This document shows positions 16,549-25,182 of a DNA stretch of 64,000 bases, piece by piece; within the stretch, counting starts at the first letter, position 1; every line of letters begins with the position of its first letter. Origin of the DNA: Sutcliffiella horikoshii (GTDB lineage: Bacteria; Bacillota; Bacilli; Bacillales; Bacillaceae_I); assembly GCF_008180725.1 (NCBI RefSeq), contig NZ_VTEV01000002.1:280426-344425 (forward strand), in the 5' to 3' direction. Below the pieces are notes generated by a model. The model had not been told where the DNA came from and ran no database searches. It saw only the letters and a list, made by a program, of their open reading frames with translations. The position numbers were made by a program, and so were the translations under genes.

Positions 16549-19155
16549 TCAATCCTTCACAAATATCAACTTATACAGTTGAATCAGCACAAGTGGCATA
16601 AGTGCCAGAGCATAGACATAGCCGAACTGGGCAGAAGTTAGTGTGGCAACTTCAAAAAGCCCTTTTAAAGGATCCACCAGCAGAACAAGCTGCAGGAGCG
16701 CGATGCCTATGACGACTGCCCCTATTAAATAGAGGTTGGAAAACAATCCAACTTTGAATATCGACTGTCTGGAACGTGCGTTGAAGCCATGAAACAGTCG
16801 GGCAAGACATAGTGTGGAAAAAGCCATGGTACTGGCTGTCAAAGGATCATCCATGGTTAGTCCGATATGAAAAGCAATCAGCGTAGCCACGGCAATCAAG
16901 AATCCTTCACTAAGGAGCCGTGCTGCAAACACTTTATTTAGAAGCGGGGTTTCCACATCCCTCGGTTTTTCATCCATCACTTTTTTATTATGAGGTTCAA
17001 GTCCAATTGCAATTGCTGGCAGGCTATCTGTCAGCAAATTGATGAACAGCAGATGCACTGGCGCAAATGGAACAGGTAATCCGCCTATAGCAGCATATAA
17101 AACCGATAAAATTCCTGCTGTGTTACCGGCAAGCAGGAACCGGATGGAATTTTTGATGTTGGCATAGATGCTTCTTCCATTGGCAATCGCCTTAACGATG
17201 GTGGAAAAGTTATCATCTGTTAAAACCATGGACGAGGCATCCTTGGCCACTTCCGTTCCTGTGATTCCCATGGCGATACCAATGTTCGCCTGTTTCAAAG
17301 CGGGACCATCGTTGACTCCGTCGCCGGTCATGGCAATGATATTCCCTTTTTCCTGCCAAGCTCGAACAATCCGGATTTTATGCTCCGGGGATACTCGTGC
17401 ATAAACGGAAATGTCCTCTACCATGCCTTTTAAATCCTCGTCACTTATCTTTTCGAGCTCAAATCCTTCCACCGCTTTATCGCCATCCCGGAAAATCCCG
17501 ATCTCCTTTGCAATCGCAGAAGCGGTTATTTTATGGTCTCCTGTGATCATCACCGGTTTGATGCCTGCTGAAATGCATCGTTCGACCGCTTCCTTAGACT
17601 CCGCACGGGGAGGATCCATCATGGCAGTCAATCCGACAAAGATTAAGTCATGTTCATCCTCGGTCGAGATAGTCTCATAATTCGCCACCTCTTTATAAGC
17701 AAAGGCTAGCACACGCAGTCCGCTTTCTGAAAAGGAATGATTTACTTTCTCGATTTTCTTCCTTTCCTCTTCTGAAAAATCGGATATGCCATCTGAAGTT
17801 TCTATTTTTACTACCCGATCCAGTAAAACATCAACGGCACCCTTAGTGATTAGTACCTGCTTGGAATCTAGGGTTTGGACAGTACTCATCAGCTTTCTGT
17901 CAGAATCAAATGGAACTTCCTTCAATCTAGGATAGGATTTCCTTGTTTCTATTTCGTCCAATTCATAGACTTTTTCTCCAAAATCAACCAAGGCAATCTC
18001 AGTAGGATCTCCAATCTCCTTATCCTTGGTGGTCTCTGCGTCGTTACACAAAATCTGCATAAGCAGGAATTTTTCATGCAGCGCCTGATCCATCCTCAAT
18101 TTGTCATGCTCATGGACCTCTGAATCCAGAAACACTTTTTGCACAGTCATTTTATTTTGTGTCAGGGTACCGGTTTTATCTGAACAAATGACAGAGATGC
18201 TGCCGAGGCTTTCCACTGCGTGAAGTTTTCGAATAATGGCATTTTCCTTTGCCATCTTTTGAGTGCCAAACGCAAGCACGATTGTCACGATGGAGCTTAA
18301 TGCTTCCGGTATGGCCGCGACTGCCAGGGCAACGGCGAACATGAAGGAGTCAATCAATGTCCGTCCCCGAATGATATCGACCACAAAAATGAGAACAGCA
18401 ATGATGATAATAGCAACGGCAAGCTTCTTACCGAAATTATCAAGATTCATTTGAAGTGGCGTTTTCTTCTCTTTAGCACTCTCCATCAAGTTGGCGATTT
18501 TACCGATTTCCGTTTTCTGTCCAATTTGTGTAACCACAATGACAGCTCTTCCGTATGTAACAAAGCTCCCGGAGAATACCATGTTCGTCTTATCGCCAAT
18601 GGAAACATCATCCTCATTAATCGGATCAAGGGTTTTATCTACACTGATGGATTCACCGGTCAAGGAGCTTTCATTTACTTGAAGGCTGTGGGCTTCGATG
18701 ATTCTGCCATCTGCACTTATGTAATCCCCTGCATCAAGGTAGAGTATATCTCCAACCACGACTTCCTTGGATGGTATTTCAACTTTATCTCCATTCCTTA
18801 AAACCTTGGCAGTGGGCGAGGACAGGTTTTTCAGGCTCTTTAGCGACTGCTCCGCTTTTACATGCTGAACGGTTCCAAGAATGGCATTGAGGATAACCAC
18901 GAACATGATGACGATGGTGCTTTCGAATTTCCCTAAAAAGGCAGAAAGTAAAGCTGCTACAATTAGAATAATGACAAGAAAATCCTTGAACTGTTCCAAA
19001 AATACTTGAAAGGTGCTTTTTCGCTGTTCTTCACCAAGTTCATTAAAACCATACTGCTCCTGTCTTTTTTTCACTTCCGAATCAGTAAGGCCATCCTTTG
19101 TAACCTCAATATTCTTCAACACTTCTTCAAAGGGTAGCTTATAGAATTTGTCCAT
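16549..19155 (-). CDS. Calcium-type cation-transporting P-type ATPase (P2A)
   Basis: ATP-driven cation pump in the cytoplasmic membrane, 868 aa, probably exporting Ca2+. All P-type landmarks are present in order: an N-terminal cation-ATPase domain, LTGES in the actuator domain, AAIPEAL in TM4, the phosphorylated aspartate in ICSDKTGTLT, the KGA nucleotide-binding motif, TGDGVND and a TM6 motif NLLTDSLPAIAIG. The PEAL and NLLTD motifs place it in the SERCA-like P2A group (compare B. subtilis YloB and Listeria LMCA1). AAAGGAG precedes the ATG. It is transcribed alone on the minus strand, convergent with pcp. Ion specificity is inference. Confidence 0.88.
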   Translation of the reverse strand: MDKFYKLPFEEVLKNIEVTKDGLTDSEVKKRQEQYGFNELGEEQRKSTFQVFLEQFKDFLVIILIVAALLSAFLGKFESTIVIMFVVILNAILGTVQHVKAEQSLKSLKNLSSPTAKVLRNGDKVEIPSKEVVVGDILYLDAGDYISADGRIIEAHSLQVNESSLTGESISVDKTLDPINEDDVSIGDKTNMVFSGSFVTYGRAVIVVTQIGQKTEIGKIANLMESAKEKKTPLQMNLDNFGKKLAVAIIIIAVLIFVVDIIRGRTLIDSFMFAVALAVAAIPEALSSIVTIVLAFGTQKMAKENAIIRKLHAVESLGSISVICSDKTGTLTQNKMTVQKVFLDSEVHEHDKLRMDQALHEKFLLMQILCNDAETTKDKEIGDPTEIALVDFGEKVYELDEIETRKSYPRLKEVPFDSDRKLMSTVQTLDSKQVLITKGAVDVLLDRVVKIETSDGISDFSEEERKKIEKVNHSFSESGLRVLAFAYKEVANYETISTEDEHDLIFVGLTAMMDPPRAESKEAVERCISAGIKPVMITGDHKITASAIAKEIGIFRDGDKAVEGFELEKISDEDLKGMVEDISVYARVSPEHKIRIVRAWQEKGNIIAMTGDGVNDGPALKQANIGIAMGITGTEVAKDASSMVLTDDNFSTIVKAIANGRSIYANIKNSIRFLLAGNTAGILSVLYAAIGGLPVPFAPVHLLFINLLTDSLPAIAIGLEPHNKKVMDEKPRDVETPLLNKVFAARLLSEGFLIAVATLIAFHIGLTMDDPLTASTMAFSTLCLARLFHGFNARSRQSIFKVGLFSNLYLIGAVVIGIALLQLVLLVDPLKGLFEVATLTSAQFGYVYALALMPLVLIQLYKLIFVKD

Positions 19156-19305
19156 ATATAGCTCCTTTCTTAACAGATTTATACTGTCTATACCCGAACT
19201 TTATTCACTACATACTATTCCTAAAAAAAATACTGTTATGCAAGTATGAAAATGGTGTTAACGATACACTTTCACCACTCAAAAAGTACAACACCACCAC
19301 GTGCT

Positions 19306-19330
19306 AAATACCGTCCACCCCGAATACCAT
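19306..19330 (+). repeat. Isolated copy of the 21-bp repeat family
   Basis: AAATACCGTCCACCCC directly followed by GAATACCAT matches the alternating units of the tandem array at 6718-6843. It lies in the divergent gap between the ATPase and the lipoprotein gene. Confidence 0.55.
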
Positions 19331-19368
19331 ACTAAAGTGTCAAAAACCAACACCCATGGAGGGCCACC

Positions 19369-19875
19369 ATGACAAACCCAACGATGAAAAAACTCCTGTG
19401 CTTCCTGGCAATCCTGTCCCTTTTAGCACTTTCAGCCTGTAGCGCCGATCCCGTCCAAGAAGACCTGATGACCTACGTAAACGAAGACCTGATGAGCATT
19501 TTTGAACTTGAAGCAGAAGCCGTTGACTCCTACTCGAGCGTTTCAGGCAACAACTACACAGACGACTGGACCATGTACGAAACGATGGACACCGTCACCA
19601 TTCCAGCCTACACCGAATTTATTGAAAAACTAGAAAGCATCCGACCAGAAACGAAAGAAGTACGCGCCGTCCACGAAATTTACATCGACGCCAGCAACAC
19701 CCAATTTCGTGCCATGAAAATGATCCTAATCGCACTCGAACTCCAAAGCTACGACAAAATCCTAGAAGCCAACGAACTCCTCGACGAAGGCCGCGCCAAA
19801 CTCCGCCAATTTCAAGACGAACTAGAAGAACTAATGGAAGCCCACGAAGTGGAATGGGAAGAAGAAATCCTATAA
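19369..19875 (+). CDS. Putative lipoprotein, unknown function
   Basis: Protein of 168 aa with a lipoprotein signal peptide: basic start MTNPTMKK, a hydrophobic stretch and the lipobox LSAC at about residues 21-24. The mature part is acidic and predicted to be mostly helical, with many E, L and A residues and a glutamate-rich end. No family is recognised. GGAGGGCC precedes the ATG at 19369; an internal ATG at 19384 would also keep the signal peptide. A 12-bp inverted repeat follows the gene. It is presumably anchored to the outer face of the membrane. Confidence 0.75.
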   Translation: MTNPTMKKLLCFLAILSLLALSACSADPVQEDLMTYVNEDLMSIFELEAEAVDSYSSVSGNNYTDDWTMYETMDTVTIPAYTEFIEKLESIRPETKEVRAVHEIYIDASNTQFRAMKMILIALELQSYDKILEANELLDEGRAKLRQFQDELEELMEAHEVEWEEEIL

Positions 19876-19899
19876 CACACAAAGTCCCCACTTCAAAAC

Positions 19900-19936
19900 G
19901 ATCTGGAGCGCCCGATACGCCATAGCGCTCCAGATC
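19900..19936 (+). repeat. Perfect 12-bp inverted repeat after the lipoprotein gene
   Basis: GATCTGGAGCGC and GCGCTCCAGATC flank a 13-nt loop. No T run follows, so it is a weak terminator candidate at best. The remaining 19937-20159 is AT-rich with nothing else recognised. Confidence 0.7.
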
Positions 19937-20159
19937 ATATCGCCTGCCGATACATTCAATTCCCCTTATAGAAAAAATTTTTTCACCCCAATCGGGAATC
20001 CACATATTAATAAAAATTCTATCTAGCTAAATCAAAAGACTAAGAAAATTAACATATTTAACCAATAAACCATTTCTTTAAAACTAAAAAACGTGTTGTA
20101 CTAATACACACCGAAAAACAAACCTCGAAAATTGTAGATTTCTATTCCAAAACAAACAG

Positions 20160-20188
20160 TTGACTTGAAACCACCCATATACCATAAT
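20160..20188 (+). promoter_or_regulatory. Sigma-A promoter of the acetate-uptake operon
   Basis: TTGACT, 17-nt spacer, CATAAT. An inverted repeat TTCTGT / ACAGAA (20213-20230) lies in the early transcribed region. Confidence 0.7.
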
Positions 20189-20271
20189 CTAGTTATTAGA
20201 ATTATTACAAAATTCTGTCTTAATACAGAATAAACCGTGAAGCAAAAGGGAGGGATATTCGACACAAAAAA

Positions 20272-20285
20272 CTAAAGCGCTTACA
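20272..20285 (-). promoter_or_regulatory. cre site (CcpA operator)
   Basis: The minus-strand sequence TGTAAGCGCTTTAG fits the catabolite-responsive element consensus very well. It lies about 75 nt downstream of the predicted transcription start and 20 nt upstream of the first ORF, a position where CcpA would block elongation. Carbon catabolite control of acetate uptake fits this. Confidence 0.75.
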
Positions 20286-20305
20286 AAAAAGGAGACAAAC
20301 ACGAT

Positions 20306-20488
20306 ATGCTATTATTCTACTTATTCCTAATCATCACCGTCACCAGCATCTTTCTGGCAATCAAAAAACAAAAACCAATCCTACTATCAGTCCCAATAGC
20401 AACCCTAATCACCTACGCCGTCGTGGAAATCGCCCTAGTACCAGCACCCTTCCTCGACACCATCAAATTCATCTTCAGCCTAAGATAA
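20306..20488 (+). CDS. Small membrane protein, unknown
   Basis: A 60-aa very hydrophobic ORF with two potential transmembrane segments separated by a KKQKP turn. AAAAGGAG lies 12 nt before the ATG. It is the first ORF after the promoter and cre site and precedes the DUF485 and symporter genes, so it may be a small partner of the transport system. I do not recognise a family. The chance that it is a fortuitous ORF is real but reduced by the ribosome binding site and context. Confidence 0.55.
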   Translation: MLLFYLFLIITVTSIFLAIKKQKPILLSVPIATLITYAVVEIALVPAPFLDTIKFIFSLR

Positions 20489-20513
20489 CAACATTAAAAA
20501 TTTTAACCCAAAA

Positions 20514-20553
20514 GGGGTCAGACCCCGGCAGGAATTTCACCACCCGCGTCGAA
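20514..20553 (+). repeat. REP-like 40-nt unit, copy 6
   Basis: GGGGTCAGACCCC (20514-20526), 20 nt starting GGCAGGAATTTC, then CGTCGAA. It lies between the small ORF and the DUF485 gene, inside the operon. Confidence 0.85.
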
Positions 20554-20584
20554 CCCCACTCCAAAACTAAAAGGAGGCTAACCT

Positions 20585-20887
20585 TTGAAAAAAATTGAAA
20601 AGTCCGTTGCTGATGCTTATTTTCGCGAGAAGAACAAGTTTATCTTAATCTATTTAGCTATCTGGCTTGGGGTATCATTTGGCATTGTCCTGTTTGCCGA
20701 ATCCCTGCAATTCACCATTTTCGGAGGCTTCCCATTCCATTACTTCATGGGCGCACAAGGATCCATCATTGTCTTTATCATTCTATTATTCGTCAACGCC
20801 AAAGTCAGCGACAAAATTGACGCAAAATACGGCATCGATGAAAAGGCCAACGAAGTCCTAAGCGCAGGAAAAACCCTAGATCACTAA
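20585..20887 (+). CDS. ywcB: DUF485 family membrane protein (YwcB-like)
   Basis: Protein of 100 aa with two transmembrane segments and charged ends, the standard DUF485 layout. DUF485 proteins are encoded next to cation/acetate symporters (YjcH with ActP in E. coli, YwcB with YwcA in Bacillus) and are thought to be accessory subunits. The start is TTG with AAAGGAGGC upstream. The symporter gene follows after about 157 nt. Confidence 0.85.
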   Translation: MKKIEKSVADAYFREKNKFILIYLAIWLGVSFGIVLFAESLQFTIFGGFPFHYFMGAQGSIIVFIILLFVNAKVSDKIDAKYGIDEKANEVLSAGKTLDH

Positions 20888-21044
20888 TCCGACAGACCAC
20901 ACCACACCTAGAATCTCACACAATTAAATTTTTATACCCGAAAGTCTCACATCCAAGAATCTCACACAACATGAATCTCACGAAAAATACACACTCAAGC
21001 ACTTATAAAAAGAAATCCCACTAAACCCAAAGGGGGCCCAACGT

Positions 21045-22697
21045 TTGGATAATCAGTTTATCGTCTCACTCACCCTGATCCTGATCACTTTCGGACTTTA
21101 TATCGGAATTGCCATCTACAATAAAGCACGCCAAACCTCCGACTTCTACGTAGCTGGCCGCGGCGTTCCACCAATTTTTAACGGAATGGCCATTGGCGCC
21201 GACTGGATGAGTGCAGCCTCATTCATTGGACTAGCCGGGACCATTATGCTACTAGGATACGACGGACTTGCATACATAATGGGGTGGACAGGCGGATACC
21301 TGCTCCTTACCTTCCTTCTTGCCCCGCAACTGAGAAAATACGGCCGCTACACTGTGCCAGAATTCATCGGCGACCGCTTTGACAGCCACACCGCCCGCGT
21401 GATCGCGGCAATCTGTACCATTATTATCAGTTTCACCTATTCCATCGGCCAACTTTCAGGCTCCGGTGTTGTAATCGGCCGCTTGCTAGAAGTGGACGCA
21501 AGAATCGGGACCTTAATTGGGGTAGTCCTAATAGCATTCTACGCCGCATTCGGTGGGATGAAGGGGATTACCTGGACACAGGTGGCACAGTACATCATCC
21601 TAATCATCGCTTACCTAGTCCCGGTAATTTTCATGTCCCTGCAACTGACAAACAACCCTTTACCATGGCTAACCTATGGGAACCTTGTTAACGAACTGGG
21701 GGCTCTCGACCGTGAACTTGGTTTGTCCGAATACTTCGCACCGTTTACAAACGGCACTAAATGGCAGTTCCTAGCACTCATGTTTACACTGATGGCGGGA
21801 ACAGCGGGTCTGCCACACGTTATTGTGCGTTTCTACACCGTTTCCACTATGAAAGCAGCTCGCTGGTCAGGCGCATGGGCCCTGCTTTTCATCGGTCTCC
21901 TATACCTGTCCGCACCGGCATATGCGGCATTTTCACGCTTCATCTTAATGAAACAAGTAGCAGGAAGCCCAATTGACCAGCTTCCGGCATGGACGCAATC
22001 CTGGGTCAATACAGGGAAACTTCAGCTTGCTGACACAAATGGGGATGGTATCCTCCAATGGACCGAACTGATCATCGCAAATGACATCGTCGTTATGGCC
22101 ACACCGGAAATCGCCAACCTTGGTGTTTTCGTCATCGGACTCGTAGCGGCAGGCGCTATGGCAGCGGCACTGTCCACAGCAGGAGGACTAATGATTGCCA
22201 TCTCGTCCTCATTTGCCCATGATATTTACTACCGTGTCATGAGACCGAATGCATCCGAAAAAAACCGCCTTATGGTTGGCCGTGTCACTATCGTCACCGC
22301 AACCGTTCTTGCGGGTCTTGTAGCGCTTAACCCACCTGGGGCCATCACCCAAATCGTCGCATGGGCATTCGCGCTCGCATCCGGAACTTTCTTCCCGGCA
22401 CTCCTCCTTGGAGTATGGTGGAAACGTGCCAACGCACAAGGAGTCATCGCCGGAATGCTTGTAGGACTTGCCGTTACGCTATCCTATATTTTCGCAGCAA
22501 AATACGGCGGCTTCACCGTCCTTGGTATTATCGATACAGGAGCCGGTGTATTTGGAGCGACGGCAGCCATCATTACCATCATCGTCGTATCGCTTAGAAC
22601 AAAAGCGCCATCACAAAAAATTCAAGACGAAGTGGTGGACCTTCGTTATCCGGAACAAATGTCGTACAAAAATGGAAACGTCTGGATGGACAACTAA
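21045..22697 (+). CDS. ywcA: Sodium:solute symporter, acetate permease type (YwcA/ActP-like)
   Basis: Secondary transporter of the SSS family, 550 aa with about 13 transmembrane segments. The N-terminal SDFYVAGRGVPPIFNGMAIGADWMSAASF block is typical of the ActP-like cation/acetate symporters. Pairing with a DUF485 gene and an upstream cre site point to acetate or short monocarboxylate uptake, but the substrate is not proven. The start codon is TTG after AAAGGGGG. An insert with an EF-hand-like D-x-N-x-D-G run (DTNGDGILQWTE, about residues 327-338) is notable and is found in several members of this group. A strong terminator follows. Confidence 0.87.
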   Translation: MDNQFIVSLTLILITFGLYIGIAIYNKARQTSDFYVAGRGVPPIFNGMAIGADWMSAASFIGLAGTIMLLGYDGLAYIMGWTGGYLLLTFLLAPQLRKYGRYTVPEFIGDRFDSHTARVIAAICTIIISFTYSIGQLSGSGVVIGRLLEVDARIGTLIGVVLIAFYAAFGGMKGITWTQVAQYIILIIAYLVPVIFMSLQLTNNPLPWLTYGNLVNELGALDRELGLSEYFAPFTNGTKWQFLALMFTLMAGTAGLPHVIVRFYTVSTMKAARWSGAWALLFIGLLYLSAPAYAAFSRFILMKQVAGSPIDQLPAWTQSWVNTGKLQLADTNGDGILQWTELIIANDIVVMATPEIANLGVFVIGLVAAGAMAAALSTAGGLMIAISSSFAHDIYYRVMRPNASEKNRLMVGRVTIVTATVLAGLVALNPPGAITQIVAWAFALASGTFFPALLLGVWWKRANAQGVIAGMLVGLAVTLSYIFAAKYGGFTVLGIIDTGAGVFGATAAIITIIVVSLRTKAPSQKIQDEVVDLRYPEQMSYKNGNVWMDN

Positions 22698-22704
22698 ATT
22701 AAAT

Positions 22705-22746
22705 AAAAAAGAGGAGCGGCGCCAAACTACGCTGCTCCTCTTTTTT
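22705..22746 (+). terminator. Terminator of the symporter operon
   Basis: GAGGAGC (22711-22717) and GCTCCTC (22734-22740) with flanking A and T runs. Confidence 0.88.
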
Positions 22747-23126
22747 GCAATTAGACTACCGTATCGCCACCCGATACATTGCTAGATATAAAAAACTCTA
22801 TCTCTCCAAAGCACCTAGACATAAAGGTTCATACAAAATATGTTCCTATTCGCAAAAAAGCATTATTTCCCGAGCAATTTAGCAGAAAACATCCCGCTTT
22901 CCACACTTGTCGACAAATAGAAATTTAGCTTCTTCGATAACGATACAACAGGTTTCTACGAGGGATTACAGACTAATAGAATTTGGTGCAGTGAAATAAA
23001 GAAACTTCAAGTTATCTAAGAGAGCACCTTCCATAAATACATTAACCTTAATCGACAAATTTCTCGGGAAATTTCTGAGCTATTAGGCTCACTCACTACC
23101 AAACAGACTCAGCCACGTAATCAACA
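22747..23126. other. Intergenic stretch with no gene recognised
   Basis: About 380 nt of AT-rich sequence without a supportable ORF. It contains the palindrome TTGTCGACAA (22908-22917), which includes a near-match to a Spo0A box, and no other structure I can support. Confidence 0.5.
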
Positions 23127-23151
23127 TAAAAAAAACCGTCCTCACCGACGG
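23127..23151 (-). terminator. Terminator of the BsuPI-domain gene
   Basis: On the minus strand CCGTC, a 6-nt loop, GACGG and a run of T, just after the stop codon. Confidence 0.75.
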
Positions 23152-23162
23152 GTCCCAATCGT

Positions 23163-23501
23163 TTAAATATCAAATTCCAACCGATCCCTAACCCCTGGCC
23201 AAGCTGAATCAGCGAGCCACACAATCACTTTATGCCGACCAGGCTGAAGATCCTTCAACGGTATATCAAAACTCAATTCCTGTCCTGGCTCCACCATGAT
23301 TTCCTCATAAATCATCGTAAACATTTTTCCTTCAGAAAACTGTTCTATACGTACTCCATCCCGATACAAGATATAATCATATCGCTGCCCGCTACGGAAG
23401 GTAACCATCTCCGAAGCATCACTATTATTTTCTACGACAAAGTGCAACATTACCGAATCGGGACCACTCTCTGAATACGTCAACTTTGCTTCCAAACCCA
23501 T
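23163..23501 (-). CDS. BsuPI-domain (intracellular proteinase inhibitor-like) protein
   Basis: Protein of 112 aa from the chosen start, an Ig-like beta-sandwich domain of the BsuPI family, known from the B. subtilis intracellular serine proteinase inhibitor. Family-like features are VENNSD near residue 25, FRSGQRYDYILY in the middle and a late LQPGRHKVIVWLAD. There is no signal peptide, so it is probably cytoplasmic. I prefer the ATG at 23501 because GGGAGTG lies 8 nt upstream; an ATG at 23522 would add 7 residues. A Spo0A-box-like TTCGACA sits 42 nt upstream. Inhibitory activity is not shown by the sequence. Confidence 0.78.
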   Translation of the reverse strand: MGLEAKLTYSESGPDSVMLHFVVENNSDASEMVTFRSGQRYDYILYRDGVRIEQFSEGKMFTMIYEEIMVEPGQELSFDIPLKDLQPGRHKVIVWLADSAWPGVRDRLEFDI

Positions 23502-23633
23502 GCTACAACACTCCCATCGCAATCTAATCCATTACTAAACTATTCGACAAAACTAGGACTATACCTCTAATGATTGGAGAATAGGAAAAAAGGGTATTGA
23601 ACACATAAAAGACAATTGGAGTATTTTTTTGGA

Positions 23634-24506
23634 CTACATCAGCTTTAATTCCCGTAAGTGGAAGCGTAATAGTGTTTTTTCTTCTGGTAAAAACTCGAAA
23701 TACAACTCATATTTATCGTCAATTGTGTAGTAATAGAAATATAGACCTTCCATTTCGTTTAGTCCTTCTTGTTCCGGCTCGCCCATCAGTTTCTTAACGT
23801 CCTCTGGTGTCAGGGGTTCAGGGCGAATGACAGTCAGCAATCCAACGGTATTTTCTCCTGCCGCTGTTCCGTAGCCGGTATTGGAATAAATATGATAAAA
23901 GGCTTCATTTCGTTGAATCTCGGCATCTGGTTCCCCCAACTCATGGGTGATCGTCCTAATCGGTGTTCCGATACCATAGCCATCTGGAGTAAACTTGCCT
24001 TCTTTTATGCTTGCTAGGAAATGTTCATCGATGACAAATGTGTCAGCAGGGGTAAATGTATGGTTAAAGTCGACCGATAGCTCCGGGTCAGCACATTCCT
24101 CTGACTCTTTCACTTCTATACCTTCTGCACCCATTTGAAAAGTGAGCACACAGCCATTTTGTCCTGGTTCGGAAACAGCAATAGATCCATTCTTTTTTGC
24201 GTACCCACTACCTATACTCTTTACAGAAACGAAAAACTCGGACGAATCCTCGGATTTTGGAGTAGGATCATCATTAGATACTTTTATATTAAAAGAAAAG
24301 CCTTCCTCCGTTTCATCATATGTATTTAATTGGCCAATGATGGCTGGCTCGGAAGAAGTAAACCAATCACCCTGCCATTTATCAGTCAATGGAACACTCT
24401 CCTCTAAAGTAGTTTCCTTGCCTGCTACTGGTGCACCCTCACTAGAACTACCCTGACAACCCGCAAGAAACAACAATGAACAACACAGTACGAATAATTT
24501 ATTTAT
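23634..24506 (-). CDS. Putative lipoprotein with apparent ATA start codon
   Basis: Protein of about 290 aa, function unknown. The reading frame shows a good lipoprotein signal: N-K-L-F-V-L-C-C-S-L-L-F-L-A-G-C, with lipobox LAGC. No ATG, GTG or TTG lies before the signal's basic start. The only codon at the right place is ATA at 24506, which has AGGGGG exactly 8 nt upstream. A TTG at 24476 would cut the signal to four residues before the cysteine and is unlikely. The mature part holds a serine-rich linker and then a globular region with several aromatic residues. It lies alone on the minus strand upstream of the BsuPI gene. Confidence 0.7.
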   Translation of the reverse strand: MNKLFVLCCSLLFLAGCQGSSSEGAPVAGKETTLEESVPLTDKWQGDWFTSSEPAIIGQLNTYDETEEGFSFNIKVSNDDPTPKSEDSSEFFVSVKSIGSGYAKKNGSIAVSEPGQNGCVLTFQMGAEGIEVKESEECADPELSVDFNHTFTPADTFVIDEHFLASIKEGKFTPDGYGIGTPIRTITHELGEPDAEIQRNEAFYHIYSNTGYGTAAGENTVGLLTVIRPEPLTPEDVKKLMGEPEQEGLNEMEGLYFYYYTIDDKYELYFEFLPEEKTLLRFHLRELKLM

Positions 24507-24831
24507 AACAAGGACCCCCTAAATAATGGTTTTCGACCCAATTATAGCACTTGGGGGCGTCGAATGGCTCCATTTTCAAAAAAATCAAACAAAAGCCTTG
24601 TCCCTCAAGACATTTCTGGCATAAACAACCAACCAAGCTAATAAACTGATACAAACCAAACATACAAAGAGAGTGTTTGAGGTGAGGGATCGTAGATTGT
24701 CTCGAAGAATTACACCAGCCATCCTACTTTTGTTTCATATACAACTATAAATATATGCACTTCGTTACATCGGTATAAGCGAGTCTCATTTCACACTTCT
24801 CAACATCCACAATTTAGGGAGGGCGAGTGGT

Positions 24832-25095
24832 GTGCACGATTACATCAAAGAGAGAACTATCAAGATTGGAAAGTATATCGTGGAGACAAAGAAAACAGTT
24901 CGCGTGATAGCGAAAGAGTTTGGCGTTTCCAAAAGTACTGTCCACAAGGACTTGACCGAAAGGCTGCCAGAGATCAACCCAGACTTAGCAAACGAAGTCA
25001 AAACAATCCTTGATTACCATAAATCCATCAGGCATTTACGGGGCGGCGAAGCAACCAAGATGAAGTACAAGAAAGAGGAAGAAGCCGTAAAATAA
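24832..25095 (+). CDS. spoIIID: Stage III sporulation transcriptional regulator SpoIIID
   Basis: Mother-cell DNA-binding regulator that acts on the sigma-E regulon, 87 aa. The helix-turn-helix VRVIAKEFGVSKSTVHKDL (about residues 23-41) and the basic C-terminal region that also touches DNA are present. The start is GTG with AGGGAGGGCG upstream. It lies upstream of mbl as in other Bacillus genomes. A hairpin terminator follows, so mbl probably has its own promoter as well. Confidence 0.95.
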   Translation: MHDYIKERTIKIGKYIVETKKTVRVIAKEFGVSKSTVHKDLTERLPEINPDLANEVKTILDYHKSIRHLRGGEATKMKYKKEEEAVK

Positions 25096-25102
25096 AACAG
25101 AG

Positions 25103-25136
25103 ATACCAGGGCGGAGGAGAAGCTCTGGTATTTTTG
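25103..25136 (+). terminator. Terminator of spoIIID
   Basis: ATACCAG (25103-25109) pairs with CTGGTAT (25125-25131), followed by TTTT. Confidence 0.8.
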
Positions 25137-25182
25137 GTTTTCGTGAACTGCGTGTACCCACCATCTATCATATTTCCACAGT

